Below, in pieces: positions 36,283 through 44,152 of a stretch of DNA of 64,000 nucleotides. Position numbers and translations under genes: made by a program. The notes beneath the pieces were generated by a model that saw only the letters and a list, made by a program, of their open reading frames with translations, was not told where the DNA came from and did no database searches. This DNA is from Paenibacillus polymyxa. GTDB taxonomy: Bacteria; Bacillota; Bacilli; Paenibacillales; Paenibacillaceae. How positions within the stretch are numbered: position 1 is the stretch's first letter; each line of letters starts with the position of its first letter. The stretch is taken from contig NZ_CP015423.1 of NCBI RefSeq assembly GCF_001719045.1, positions 5,251,001 through 5,315,000 on the forward strand, read 5' to 3'.

Positions 36283-37233
36283 ATGAGTATTTTATCAAAG
36301 GAAAAAAATGGCGGAACGCCCGCCATACAAATTGAGGGAGTGCACAAAAAATTTGGCGACTATATCGTATTGAACAATCTTTCGCTGGAGGTGAGCCGAG
36401 GAGAGATATTTGGATTTTTGGGACTGAATGGCGCTGGAAAGACAACGACCATAAAGATGCTCTTGGCGATGCTCAAGCCAACCTCCGGCAAGCTCTATAT
36501 GTTAGGTGAAAAGGTCGATGCCGGAAACTATAAATTATGGGACAAGGTTGGATATTTGGAGGAGGCTACTTTTTATCCCGATTTAACTGTAGTTGAAAAT
36601 CTTGACATAGCACGACGCATGCAAGGGGTGCCTGACAAAGATTCCGTAAATCGGGTTATCTATAAGTTGGGGCTTGAGCTGCACAAACAGAAGAAGGCAA
36701 AGAATCTTTCTTTAGGAAACAAACAACGCCTGGGACTTGCGAAAGCAATGATTCACAATCCGGAAATTCTAATATTGGATGAGCCGATAAATGGCCTCGA
36801 TCCCGCAGGCGTGGCGGAGATACGGAATATGTTATATAACCTAGCGAAAAATTTCGGCGTAACTGTTTTTATATCCAGCCATCTGTTAGAGGAACTCTCG
36901 AAAGTTTCCACACGCATTGGGATTATTCACAATGGCCATCTTGTTAAAGAAGTCGCAATGGATAAGCTGGAGCAATCGTTACAGAAAAACTTAGTGGTGA
37001 ATGGCCGCGACAAACATGCCTTAAAGGAGGTGCTTGAAGAGCATGGATATGAATTTGAGGAGATAATAGACGGCTATATTAAACTAACCGATGACCACGC
37101 AGCGGATAGTCCTGAACGACTGGCCGAACTGCTGGTTAAATCCAATCAACCGCCAACATTGCTTCGAGTGATTACGGAGGATTTGGAAGGATATTTTCTC
37201 CGCACAATTGGTATGACAAGGGGGAATATATAA
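36283..37233 (+). CDS. ABC-2 exporter ATPase, antibiotic/bacteriocin resistance type
   Basis: The 316-residue ATPase has Walker A GLNGAGKTT, Q-loop region VGYLEEATFYPDLTV, signature LSLGNKQRLGLAKAM, Walker B ILILDEPINGLDP and switch His ISSHLLEE. The C-terminal 80 residues (MDKLEQSLQKNLVVNGRD onward) are the accessory part seen in BcrA/NatA-like proteins. I place the start at 36283; GGAGG at 36267 is its ribosome site, and an ATG at 36265 overlaps that site. The permease gene follows after 13 bases. Confidence 0.9.
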   Translation: MSILSKEKNGGTPAIQIEGVHKKFGDYIVLNNLSLEVSRGEIFGFLGLNGAGKTTTIKMLLAMLKPTSGKLYMLGEKVDAGNYKLWDKVGYLEEATFYPDLTVVENLDIARRMQGVPDKDSVNRVIYKLGLELHKQKKAKNLSLGNKQRLGLAKAMIHNPEILILDEPINGLDPAGVAEIRNMLYNLAKNFGVTVFISSHLLEELSKVSTRIGIIHNGHLVKEVAMDKLEQSLQKNLVVNGRDKHALKEVLEEHGYEFEEIIDGYIKLTDDHAADSPERLAELLVKSNQPPTLLRVITEDLEGYFLRTIGMTRGNI

Positions 37234-37245
37234 GGGGGAATATAT
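37218..37245 (+). repeat. 14-bp tandem duplication at the ATPase/permease junction
   Basis: AAGGGGGAATATAT occurs twice in direct succession. The first copy carries the last codons and the stop of the ATPase gene, and the second provides the ribosome binding site of the permease gene. Confidence 0.9.
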
Positions 37246-37246
37246 A

Positions 37247-37963
37247 ATGAATATTTTTTCTGTCTTACATTGTGAGATTCGCAAGATTATCCGCGCCAAT
37301 GTGTTTTGGTTGGTATTTCTTATTTTTGCATTTGGGCCAATCATGATGGGAGTCGGAATTATTTTATCCAGTGACGCCGGCGGCATCAATTGGAAAATGT
37401 ATTTAACCGAATTGCTTGATAGTCTTGCCCCGCTGGGACTTATCGGGTACACCTTTATCGCGGCATGGGTATTTGGACGAGAGTTTTCGGATAAAACAAT
37501 TAAAGATTTGCTTGCAAAGCCCGTTTCCAGATCGAAAATTGTACTGTCCAAATTTCTTGTAATTTTAGCATGGAGCCTATTACTTTCCATGTATATGTTT
37601 GCCATAGGTTTTGCCGTGGGGGGTATTCTAGGAGTTGCGGGCGGGTTAGCTTCTTTTATTTGGAATATCTTCTTTAAATTCATTATAACATCGCTATTGT
37701 TTATTATTGTTACCACACCAGGCACTCTTCTGGCCAATGTGAGCAAGGGATACTTGGCACCATTAGGACTCATCCTGATAATCGTCATTCTCTCAAATGT
37801 TTTGGCCTCTTTTGGATTCGCCCCCTATTTTCCGTGGACCATCCCGTCGGTATTTCAAAGCACCGGGTTTTTAAAGTTGAGTAGTATAATCATTCTTGCG
37901 TCTACGGGAATAGCCGGAATAGTCGGAACATTTGCCTGGTGGAGATTTGCCGAGCAGCAATAA
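37247..37963 (+). CDS. ABC-2 type permease
   Basis: The 238-residue protein has six hydrophobic segments. Early on it carries ILRK-like HCEIRKIIRANVFWLVFLIF, then FGREFSDKTIKDLLAKPVSR, the conserved motif of BcrB/NatB-like ABC-2 permeases. It forms the exporter with the preceding ATPase. Such two-gene exporters often give immunity to peptide antibiotics such as bacitracin or lantibiotics; the substrate here is not known. Confidence 0.9.
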   Translation: MNIFSVLHCEIRKIIRANVFWLVFLIFAFGPIMMGVGIILSSDAGGINWKMYLTELLDSLAPLGLIGYTFIAAWVFGREFSDKTIKDLLAKPVSRSKIVLSKFLVILAWSLLLSMYMFAIGFAVGGILGVAGGLASFIWNIFFKFIITSLLFIIVTTPGTLLANVSKGYLAPLGLILIIVILSNVLASFGFAPYFPWTIPSVFQSTGFLKLSSIIILASTGIAGIVGTFAWWRFAEQQ

Positions 37964-37999
37964 ACGCGCTACATGCACTGAGTTGTAGATATATCAATT

Positions 38000-38164
38000 A
38001 TGAAAAGGAACAACAATCTCTCCGCTGCTCGCACGTTCATGCTTGACGACAAACTAAGCGCTGGATTGGAGAGTGTACCACAACCGAAGCAGTTCAAAAC
38101 GCGCGTTTCAAGGGTTGAAACATACACACAGCCCATTCTGGAGGGCAAAGGGTTGAACGATTAG
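38000..38164 (+). CDS. Possible small protein, 54 residues
   Basis: The frame reads MKRNNNLSAARTFMLDDKLS and ends VETYTQPILEGKGLND. It is polar and has no membrane segment. There is no convincing ribosome binding site before the ATG, and I do not recognise the sequence. A terminator follows 47 bases later. It may be a real small gene or a fragment. Confidence 0.3.
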   Translation: MKRNNNLSAARTFMLDDKLSAGLESVPQPKQFKTRVSRVETYTQPILEGKGLND

Positions 38165-38210
38165 AACGGACAAATGGATCGGATATTCTCAAGAAATACG
38201 AAAGGCGAGG

Positions 38211-38239
38211 AACATCTGCCGAAGAGCAGGTGTTTTTTT
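38211..38239 (+). terminator. Terminator-like hairpin
   Basis: AACATCTGC (38211-38219) pairs with GCAGGTGTT (38226-38234), one G-U pair, followed by a T-run. Confidence 0.8.
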
Positions 38240-38300
38240 GCTTAGAATTACAGAGGGAGCAGCAACCCTTAAATTATGAGGGGGGATATGATGTGTTCTT

Positions 38301-38393
38301 ATGCTGAACCTGTTTCCGGTGTTCACCGGCATCGGGCTGATCATTCCGATAATGCCGAAATTCATTAATGAACTGGGGATTGCCGGAAGATGT
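38301..38393 (+). pseudogene. N-terminal fragment of an MFS transporter
   Basis: The frame reads MLNLFPVFTGIGLIIPIMPK and FINELGIAGR, the first membrane segment and loop of a TetA/NorA-like MFS exporter. The similarity to that family stops after about 30 codons, where an IS3 fragment begins. The rest of the gene is not in the window. Confidence 0.65.
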
Positions 38394-38407
38394 GTAATAC
38401 TCCCATT

Positions 38408-38679
38408 GAGCCAGTCGACTTCAACGGTAAGTTGATCGACCAGCTTTTCTAGGCGCTCCTGTTTGCTTGCGTATTCCTTTCTTATCTTGTCCGCTTCACT
38501 CGTCCCTTTCTCGAACACCATAGACGCCCGGCTCAGAAACTCGGCTTTCCACCAGCTAATCATCACGGACTCATTTCATATTTGGCGGCAATCTCGTTCA
38601 CGGTCTGCTCTTCCTGCAAGACCTCCAGCACAATCTTCGTCTTAAAATTTCCTGCGTATCTTTTTCGAGCATAGCGCAC
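38408..38679 (-). mobile_element. IS3-family OrfA remnant, frameshifted and truncated
   Basis: From GTG at 38679 the minus strand reads RYARKRYAGNFKTKIVLEVL and QEEQTVNEIAAKYEMSP, then a stop. In the next frame it continues MISWWKAEFLSRASMVFEKG and EADKIRKEYASKQERLEKLV to EVDWL. This is the helix-turn-helix OrfA of IS3-type transposases. One base seems lost at about 38564-38568 (CCGTGATG where CCGGTGATG is expected). It ends abruptly near 38408; no OrfB is present, and I could not identify terminal repeats. Confidence 0.8.
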
Positions 38680-38773
38680 CTCATTTCAAGTGATTGGAAT
38701 AATATAACATTATCACTTACATCATGAACAAGTCTACCGTGTTTAGGATTAAGTAATCATCGGAAGCATTGGG

Positions 38774-38822
38774 AAAGAAAAAAGCTGTTCCCCAGTAGCT
38801 AAACCTACTTTTTGGGAACAGC
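38774..38822 (-). terminator. Terminator of hslO
   Basis: Read on the minus strand, GCTGTTCCC pairs with GGGAACAGC at the two ends of a 39-base hairpin, and TTTTTTC follows. It lies just after the hslO stop. Confidence 0.85.
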
Positions 38823-38828
38823 CCATAT

Positions 38829-39710
38829 TTAAATGATGTTTGTTTCCAACATGCCTTCGAGATCTTCTTTGGTAAGATGGTAGTGTGCGTTACAAAAGTG
38901 GCAATGAGCTTCAGCCTGTCCATCGGTATGGATCATATCTTCTATTTCCTTATTGCCTAAGCTGATAATGGCATTGGTAACGCGCTCTTCTGAGCAGGGA
39001 CAATGAAATTGTACAGGCATGGTTTCCAGTATGTTCAGGTTGCTTTCTCCCAAAATCTGACCCAGAATCTGCTCTGGCGTAAGACCTTCCATGACCATTG
39101 CGGAGATGCTTGGAATGCTCTCAATGCGTCTCTCGATAAAACTGATAACCTCCTCCTGCGTATCTGGCATCAGCTGAATAATAAAACCTCCAGCCGCCTG
39201 AATAGAGTTATCCGGGTTAACAATAACTCCCGCTCCTACAGAAGAAGGAATTTGTTCGGATTGGACGAGATAAGATGTGAAATCCTCCCCCAGTTCACCC
39301 GAAACGAGAGGGACTTGTCCAACAAATGGGTGTTTTAAGCCGATATCTTTAGATACAATTAGCGCTCCATCTGTTCCTACAGCTCTGGCGACATCTAATT
39401 TCCCTATCTGATTAAGCTCAAAATGGGTTTGTGGATTTTTTACATAACCTCTAACTTCACCTTTGGAGTTGGTATCGACAAGAATAGTGCCGATAGGTCC
39501 GCCGCCATTAATCCTGATCGTCAGTTTATCCTCATCTTTAAGCATGGCTCCCAGCATGACGCCGACCGTCATAGAACGTCCCAATGCAGCCGATGCTGTG
39601 GGCCAGGTATAATGACGCCGTTGAGCTTCACTTACCGTTTCCGTTGTTCTCACGGCATAAGCCCGTACCTGGTTATTGTAGGCAAGAGCTTTTACTAAAT
39701 AATCGTTCAT
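38829..39710 (-). CDS. hslO: Redox-regulated chaperone Hsp33
   Basis: The product (293 residues from this start) has the Hsp33 core ([21 protein letters not shown], then [21 protein letters not shown] and [20 protein letters not shown]) and the C-terminal zinc site HCPCSEERV plus HCHFCNAHY. Oxidation of the four Cys residues releases zinc and turns the protein into a holdase that protects against oxidative unfolding. AAAGGA lies 8 bases before the ATG at 39710; an ATG two codons upstream at 39716 is too close to it. Confidence 0.96.
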   Translation of the reverse strand: MNDYLVKALAYNNQVRAYAVRTTETVSEAQRRHYTWPTASAALGRSMTVGVMLGAMLKDEDKLTIRINGGGPIGTILVDTNSKGEVRGYVKNPQTHFELNQIGKLDVARAVGTDGALIVSKDIGLKHPFVGQVPLVSGELGEDFTSYLVQSEQIPSSVGAGVIVNPDNSIQAAGGFIIQLMPDTQEEVISFIERRIESIPSISAMVMEGLTPEQILGQILGESNLNILETMPVQFHCPCSEERVTNAIISLGNKEIEDMIHTDGQAEAHCHFCNAHYHLTKEDLEGMLETNII

Positions 39711-39741
39711 GTTCATATTCCTTTCTGTTCATTAGAGTTCT

Positions 39742-40224
39742 TTACAAGACCATTTTTTCCTGAATCCAGTTCTCCAAAGAAGTCATTTTGTCATCATATC
39801 CTTCTTTAAAAAAGTCAGCGGATAGTGACGCGATGGTTTCTCTTTTCAGAACGGCTTTCCAGGAGGCTTCCGCTTCTTCCATTAAATTTGCCAGTAAACA
39901 ACACTGATCGTCTTTCTTTAATTCAAGCATATCGTTGTAGATACCGCTGGAAGAATAGAGAGTCTGTTGTCCTTCAATCGCCAGATAAATATCAAATACC
40001 CGTATATCCTCAGGTTTTTTCTTTAATTTGAACCCGCCCTTGACACCAGGTACAGAAGTAATCAAATCGGCGCTAACCAATTTACGTAACAGTTTATGAA
40101 AATAAGTAGGTGAAGCACCTAACTGCTGGCTAATGGCCTCCCCAGGTAAAACGGCTTTGTCCGGCAGCATCGTGAGTAGAAGAAGCGCGTAGACAGATTG
40201 TTCGACACCTGTTTTCATATGCAC
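39742..40224 (-). CDS. Rrf2-family transcriptional regulator
   Basis: The product (about 160 residues) has the Rrf2 winged helix: MKTGVEQSVYALLLL, then LPGEAISQQLGASPTYFHKL and SVPGVKGGFKLKKKPEDI. It has an adjacent Cys pair (DDQCCLLANL) instead of the three spaced Cys residues of IscR or NsrR, so it probably carries no Fe-S cluster. The start is unclear: AGGTGA is 6 bases before GTG 40224, with ATG 40218 and TTG 40230 as alternatives. A perfect palindrome 34-54 bases upstream may be its own operator. It is divergent from the oxidoreductase gene. Confidence 0.9.
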   Translation of the reverse strand: MHMKTGVEQSVYALLLLTMLPDKAVLPGEAISQQLGASPTYFHKLLRKLVSADLITSVPGVKGGFKLKKKPEDIRVFDIYLAIEGQQTLYSSSGIYNDMLELKKDDQCCLLANLMEEAEASWKAVLKRETIASLSADFFKEGYDDKMTSLENWIQEKMVL

Positions 40225-40257
40225 TAGCAATCACCTCAATCTTTATAACAGTGCTAA

Positions 40258-40278
40258 TGTGGATAATTATTATCCACA
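40258..40278. promoter_or_regulatory. Palindrome of two perfect DnaA-box sequences; Rrf2 operator candidate
   Basis: TGTGGATAA, three bases, TTATCCACA. Each half is an exact copy of the DnaA-box consensus TTATCCACA, facing each other. It lies 28-60 bases before the Rrf2 start, where an autoregulatory operator would be expected. Either reading is possible. Confidence 0.6.
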
Positions 40279-40462
40279 TAAATGCATGATAGACGAGCTT
40301 CTCGTAAAAGTAAACTGTTTTTGAACAAAAACTAAAAATTTAAATCATTTGCAATTTATAACGGGACACATTATCATAATTGACGTATCAATTGATAGGT
40401 CAAAGAATTAAGGCATTGAGGAAAATTCGTAAAATAATATTTTGACAGGGGGTTTATATATA

Positions 40463-41476
40463 ATGACTACGCGTAACGTTGCACTATCTATATTAGATCT
40501 TGCACCTGTCCTTGAAGGCGGCACTCCTGCCGATTCCTTCCGTGACACGGTGGATCTTGCCCAGCATGCTGAACAATGGGGGTACCATCGGTACTGGCTA
40601 ACGGAGCATCATAACATGCAGGCGGTCGCCAGTGCGGCTACGTCCGTGATCATCGGGCATGTAGCTGCACATACAAACAAGATTCGGGTCGGTTCAGGCG
40701 GTATTATGCTGGCTAACCATGCTCCACTCATGATTGCAGAGCAGTTTGGAACCCTAGAGTCGCTCTATCCGGGACGAATTGATCTGGGACTTGGCCGGGC
40801 TCCAGGCACGGATCAACCTGCGATGAGGGCACTGCGGCGAGGGCTTCACAGTACTGGGGAAGATTTCCCTGAGCAATTGAATGAACTGCGTTCTTACCTG
40901 AATCCAGCGCTGAACGGAGCCGTTCCGGGAGTAAGAGCAGTTCCTGGAGAAGGGCTGGACATTCCCATCTGGTTACTGGGATCAAGCGGATTCAGCGCAC
41001 AGCTGGCAGGTCAGCTTGGGCTGCCGTTCGCATTCGCCAGCCACTTTGCCCCGGCTCATTTGCTACAGGCTCTGGAGTTGTACCATCGCAATTTTCGGCC
41101 ATCCAAAGCACTGGATAAGCCATATGTGATGGTCGGTGTTAATGTGCTTGTTGCAGATTCTGATGAGGAAGCAAAATGGCTCTTCACTTCACAAGAACAG
41201 CAGTTTCTAAATGTGCTGCGCGGGCACAGCGGAGGACTGAAGCCACCAGTGGATGACATGGAAAAGCTATGGAGTGAGCACGAGAAGGAGATGGTTCGTG
41301 GTAATATGCTGGGGTATTCAGCCATCGGCAGTCCCGACACCGTCAAGCAAAAGATGGATTTGATAATCGACCAGACGAGAGCCAATGAGTTGATTACAAC
41401 CTCTCAGGTATATGACCATCGGGCGCGCCTGCGCTCGTACGAGCTGCTAGCCAAAGTGATGCGTATAGTTGGGTAA
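40463..41476 (+). CDS. LLM-class (luciferase-like) flavin-dependent oxidoreductase
   Basis: The 337-residue protein has the bacterial luciferase-like TIM barrel: [17 protein letters not shown], then [61 protein letters not shown] and [20 protein letters not shown]. It matches the MsnO8-type group, with B. subtilis YceB as a named relative. It would use FMNH2 or F420 on an unknown substrate. The start follows AGGGGG at 40463; an in-frame ATG 21 bases upstream overlaps that site. The Rrf2 gene divergent to it is the likely regulator. Confidence 0.9.
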   Translation: MTTRNVALSILDLAPVLEGGTPADSFRDTVDLAQHAEQWGYHRYWLTEHHNMQAVASAATSVIIGHVAAHTNKIRVGSGGIMLANHAPLMIAEQFGTLESLYPGRIDLGLGRAPGTDQPAMRALRRGLHSTGEDFPEQLNELRSYLNPALNGAVPGVRAVPGEGLDIPIWLLGSSGFSAQLAGQLGLPFAFASHFAPAHLLQALELYHRNFRPSKALDKPYVMVGVNVLVADSDEEAKWLFTSQEQQFLNVLRGHSGGLKPPVDDMEKLWSEHEKEMVRGNMLGYSAIGSPDTVKQKMDLIIDQTRANELITTSQVYDHRARLRSYELLAKVMRIVG

Positions 41477-41496
41477 TTAGATGAGTTAAACGAATG

Positions 41497-41547
41497 AGGC
41501 CGTGCCAGAAAGGTTCTTATAACCGATTCTGACATGGCCTTTATTTT
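41497..41547 (+). terminator. Terminator of the oxidoreductase gene
   Basis: AGGCCGTGCCAGAA pairs with TTCTGACATGGCCT with a bulge, followed by TTATTTT. Confidence 0.75.
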
Positions 41548-41739
41548 GTGCGTGGCAATGATCGTTTACCAAATGAATATATCCATTTTTTCAGATGGGT
41601 AAAAATTAAAATTTATTTTTGATTATTTTTGTATTACATATTTTCAAATTAAAACAAAAGTGTTATAGTCTCCGTAAGCAAAAATAAACACTATAATAAA
41701 GTGATTCAAAACTAAACAGAACTTGGAGGTCTTTTTCCT

Positions 41740-43809
41740 ATGGTACAAAGTCTGTGGATTTCTTCACAAGCATCTGAGCAGAAAAGCACGCTGGAACAGC
41801 TCGTATACCGTTCTAACCTGATTGGCACAGATAGGAGTGTGTGCAACTGGGGAGGCGGCAACACTTCGGCCAAAACGATGATACAAGATTTTCGTGGGCG
41901 TGAAGTAGAAGTGATGTACGTTAAGGGCAGCGGTTCCGATCTAGCAACAATGAAAGCGCATAACTTCACAGGGCTTCGTATGGAGGATATTCGTCCTTTA
42001 TTTGAAAGGGAAGATATGTCTGACGAGGATATGGTGGCATATTTGGCGAACTGTATGATAGATGCCAAGCATCCACGGGCTTCAATTGAGACGCTATTGC
42101 ATGCTTTTCTGCCTTTTAGACATGTCGATCATACACACCCGGACGCGATTATTAGTTTGTGTTGTGCGCACAACGGTAAGGAAATGGCTAAGGAAATTTT
42201 CGGTGACCGTTTTGTATGGGTGCCTTATATCCGTCCTGGCTTTAAGCTGTCGAAAATGATTGCCCAAGGTGTAATCGATCATCCACAAGCTGAATTGGTA
42301 TTGATGGAAAAGCATGGTCTGGTTACGTGGGGAGAGACATCCGAAGCGGCTTATGCGAAAACAATCGAAATCATTCAAGAAGCAGAAAGCTATATTAAAG
42401 CTCGTCAAGAGGAAAAGCAGGCGTTTGGAGGCGCAAAATATAAAGCGCTTACTTCTGAAGAGCGCCGAAGCATTGCGTCCCAAGTTATGCCATCCGTCCG
42501 GGGTGCAGTCAGTGATGAGAAAAAGATGATCCTTACCTTTGATGACGCGGAGGATGTGTTGGAGTTTGTAAACGGCCGAGATTCTGCTCTTTTATCCCAG
42601 GTTGGGGCAGCGTGCCCGGATCATCTGGTTCATACCAAGATGAAGCCACTCTATGTAGATTGGACACCGAATGTGGAGGACGTAGAGGGCCTGAAAGTTA
42701 AGCTCGCTGAGGGTATAGCGGCCTATAAGGAGCAGTACCAAGCTTATTTCGAGCGTAATCGGCATGAGGGAGATGTTATGTTTGAGGCTGCGCCACGTGT
42801 AATTTTGATTCCGGGTATTGGTATGATCAACACAGGAAAAAGCTGGAGCAACGCGCAGGTAAGCGGCGCCTTGTATCATCGTGCTATTGCTGTCATGCGA
42901 GGGGCAACGACGTTAGGAGAGTTTGTTTCGCTCAGTGAGAACGAGTCATATAACGTGGAATATTGGCCGCTGGAGCTTTATAAGCTGTCACTCGCACCAG
43001 CAGAAGTTGAATTTTCCCGTAAAATTGCGTTCATTACAGGCGGTGCAGGTGGGATTGGCAGTGCAACCGCGCGTCGCTTGGTGGATGAAGGTGCACATGT
43101 CGTACTGGCAGATCTGAATCTGGAAGGCGCGCAAAAGGTAGCCGCAGAGATAAATAGCAGCTACGGAGAAAACCGAGCCATCGCCGTAAAAATGGATGTG
43201 ACGCAGGAGGAGCAAATTCAGGCTGCCTATGCAGAAACGGCATTGACCTATGGCGGTGTAGATATCATCGTCAACAATGCAGGCCTTGCTACATCCAGTC
43301 CGTTCGATGAAACATCGTTAAAGGAATGGAATTTAAATGTGAATGTGCTGGGAACGGGTTATTTTCTGGTTGCACGAGAAGCGTTTAAGCTCATGAAGGA
43401 GCAGACACTTGGTGGTAGCATGGTGTTCGTCGGCTCCAAAAACTCGGTCTACGCAGGTAAAAATGTAACAGCCTATAGCTCGGTCAAGGCGCTGGAAGCG
43501 CATTTAGCCCGTTGTATTGCCGCAGAAGGCGGTGAATATGGCATCCGTGTGAACACCATTTTGCCGGATGCCATTCTGCAAGGTTCGGCAATATGGAACT
43601 CCAATTGGCGCAACGAGCGCGCTACCGCCTACGGCATCGAGCCCGACCAGCTAGAGGAGCATTACCGCAAACGGACGACGCTGCTGGTTAACATTTACCC
43701 GCAGGATATCGCCGAGGGCATTGCCTTTTTCGCCTCATCCAAGGCAGAGAAAACGACAGGCTGTATGCTGACCATCGACGGTGGCGTCCCCGCAGCCTTT
43801 ACGCGCTAG
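41740..43809 (+). CDS. rhaEW: Bifunctional rhamnulose-1-phosphate aldolase / lactaldehyde dehydrogenase
   Basis: The 689-residue fusion has a class-II aldolase domain (about 1-420; VCNWGGGNTSAKT, and the zinc site HVDHTHPDAII near 126-136) and a short-chain dehydrogenase domain (about 427-689; ITGGAGGIGSATARRL, NNAG, YSSVK with Tyr near 578 and Lys four residues on). It splits L-rhamnulose 1-phosphate into DHAP and L-lactaldehyde and oxidises the aldehyde to L-lactate. B. subtilis RhaEW (YuxG) has the same layout. GGAGG precedes the ATG. The 190-base AT-rich upstream region must hold the promoter. Confidence 0.93.
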   Translation: MVQSLWISSQASEQKSTLEQLVYRSNLIGTDRSVCNWGGGNTSAKTMIQDFRGREVEVMYVKGSGSDLATMKAHNFTGLRMEDIRPLFEREDMSDEDMVAYLANCMIDAKHPRASIETLLHAFLPFRHVDHTHPDAIISLCCAHNGKEMAKEIFGDRFVWVPYIRPGFKLSKMIAQGVIDHPQAELVLMEKHGLVTWGETSEAAYAKTIEIIQEAESYIKARQEEKQAFGGAKYKALTSEERRSIASQVMPSVRGAVSDEKKMILTFDDAEDVLEFVNGRDSALLSQVGAACPDHLVHTKMKPLYVDWTPNVEDVEGLKVKLAEGIAAYKEQYQAYFERNRHEGDVMFEAAPRVILIPGIGMINTGKSWSNAQVSGALYHRAIAVMRGATTLGEFVSLSENESYNVEYWPLELYKLSLAPAEVEFSRKIAFITGGAGGIGSATARRLVDEGAHVVLADLNLEGAQKVAAEINSSYGENRAIAVKMDVTQEEQIQAAYAETALTYGGVDIIVNNAGLATSSPFDETSLKEWNLNVNVLGTGYFLVAREAFKLMKEQTLGGSMVFVGSKNSVYAGKNVTAYSSVKALEAHLARCIAAEGGEYGIRVNTILPDAILQGSAIWNSNWRNERATAYGIEPDQLEEHYRKRTTLLVNIYPQDIAEGIAFFASSKAEKTTGCMLTIDGGVPAAFTR

Positions 43810-44152
43810 GAAGCCTAAGGAAGGCAAATGCACTAATCCAAGCCACATGACCATAGTTACGAAGGGTTGTAAAACACTTTGGAAAACACGTAAATAAGCA
43901 ATATAACGTATTTACGTGTTCTCATCCTTTATATACACACTAACACTTTAAAAATAGAAGTGACTTTATGGGTGGTCAGCAGCGGAGCGGGCGGAATTGT
44001 TCTGAAGAAACGAAGTGTTCGCCTTTGCAACGAGATTTTAACCTTATCATGTGTTATAAAATGAAAAATCCCGTTGCAACAGCGATCGGAAGAACAATCC
44101 GCACGCGAAGCGGCCTCCCGTAACTCACTTTATTTTCCTAGGAGGAACCACG
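43810..44152. other. Rhamnose intergenic region with hairpins
   Basis: The spacer holds a perfect 12-bp stem (AACACGTAAATA 43885-43896 with TATTTACGTGTT 43909-43920) and then the larger nested inverted-repeat element listed next. AGGAGG before the isomerase gene ends it. Confidence 0.7.
43991..44102. repeat. Nested hairpin element, copy A
   Basis: The outer arms are GCGGAATTGTTCT (43991-44003) and AGAACAATCCGC (44091-44102). The inner arms are TTGCAACGAGATTTT (44025-44039) and AAAAATCCCGTTGCAA (44064-44079). After the inner hairpin comes CAGCGATCGGAAG, a sequence shared with the element at 47676-47804. The RNA would fold into one long stem. It lies between the first and second rhamnose genes. 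Confidence 0.7.

Larger units (their letters stand above)
37964..38828. other. Rearranged spacer with gene and IS fragments
   Basis: The 865 bases hold a possible 54-codon gene, a terminator, the first 30 codons of an MFS transporter, an IS3 OrfA remnant on the minus strand, and the Hsp33 terminator. No complete gene of normal size is present. Confidence 0.75.

Noticed and set aside
38189..38407. C-terminal part of the minus-strand frame that continues past the IS3 OrfA text.
   Set aside because: After EVDWL the sequence is antisense to the MFS fragment and the terminator, so it is read-through of a broken end and not transposase.
40258..40278. The DnaA-box palindrome as part of a replication origin.
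   Set aside because: Only two boxes are present, with no dnaA, dnaN or AT-rich unwinding region and no box cluster; at most a regulatory DnaA site.
41563..41578. Possible catabolite-repression (cre) site before the rhamnose genes (ATGATCGTTTACC).
   Set aside because: It fails at several fixed positions of the cre consensus; not better than chance in an AT-rich spacer.
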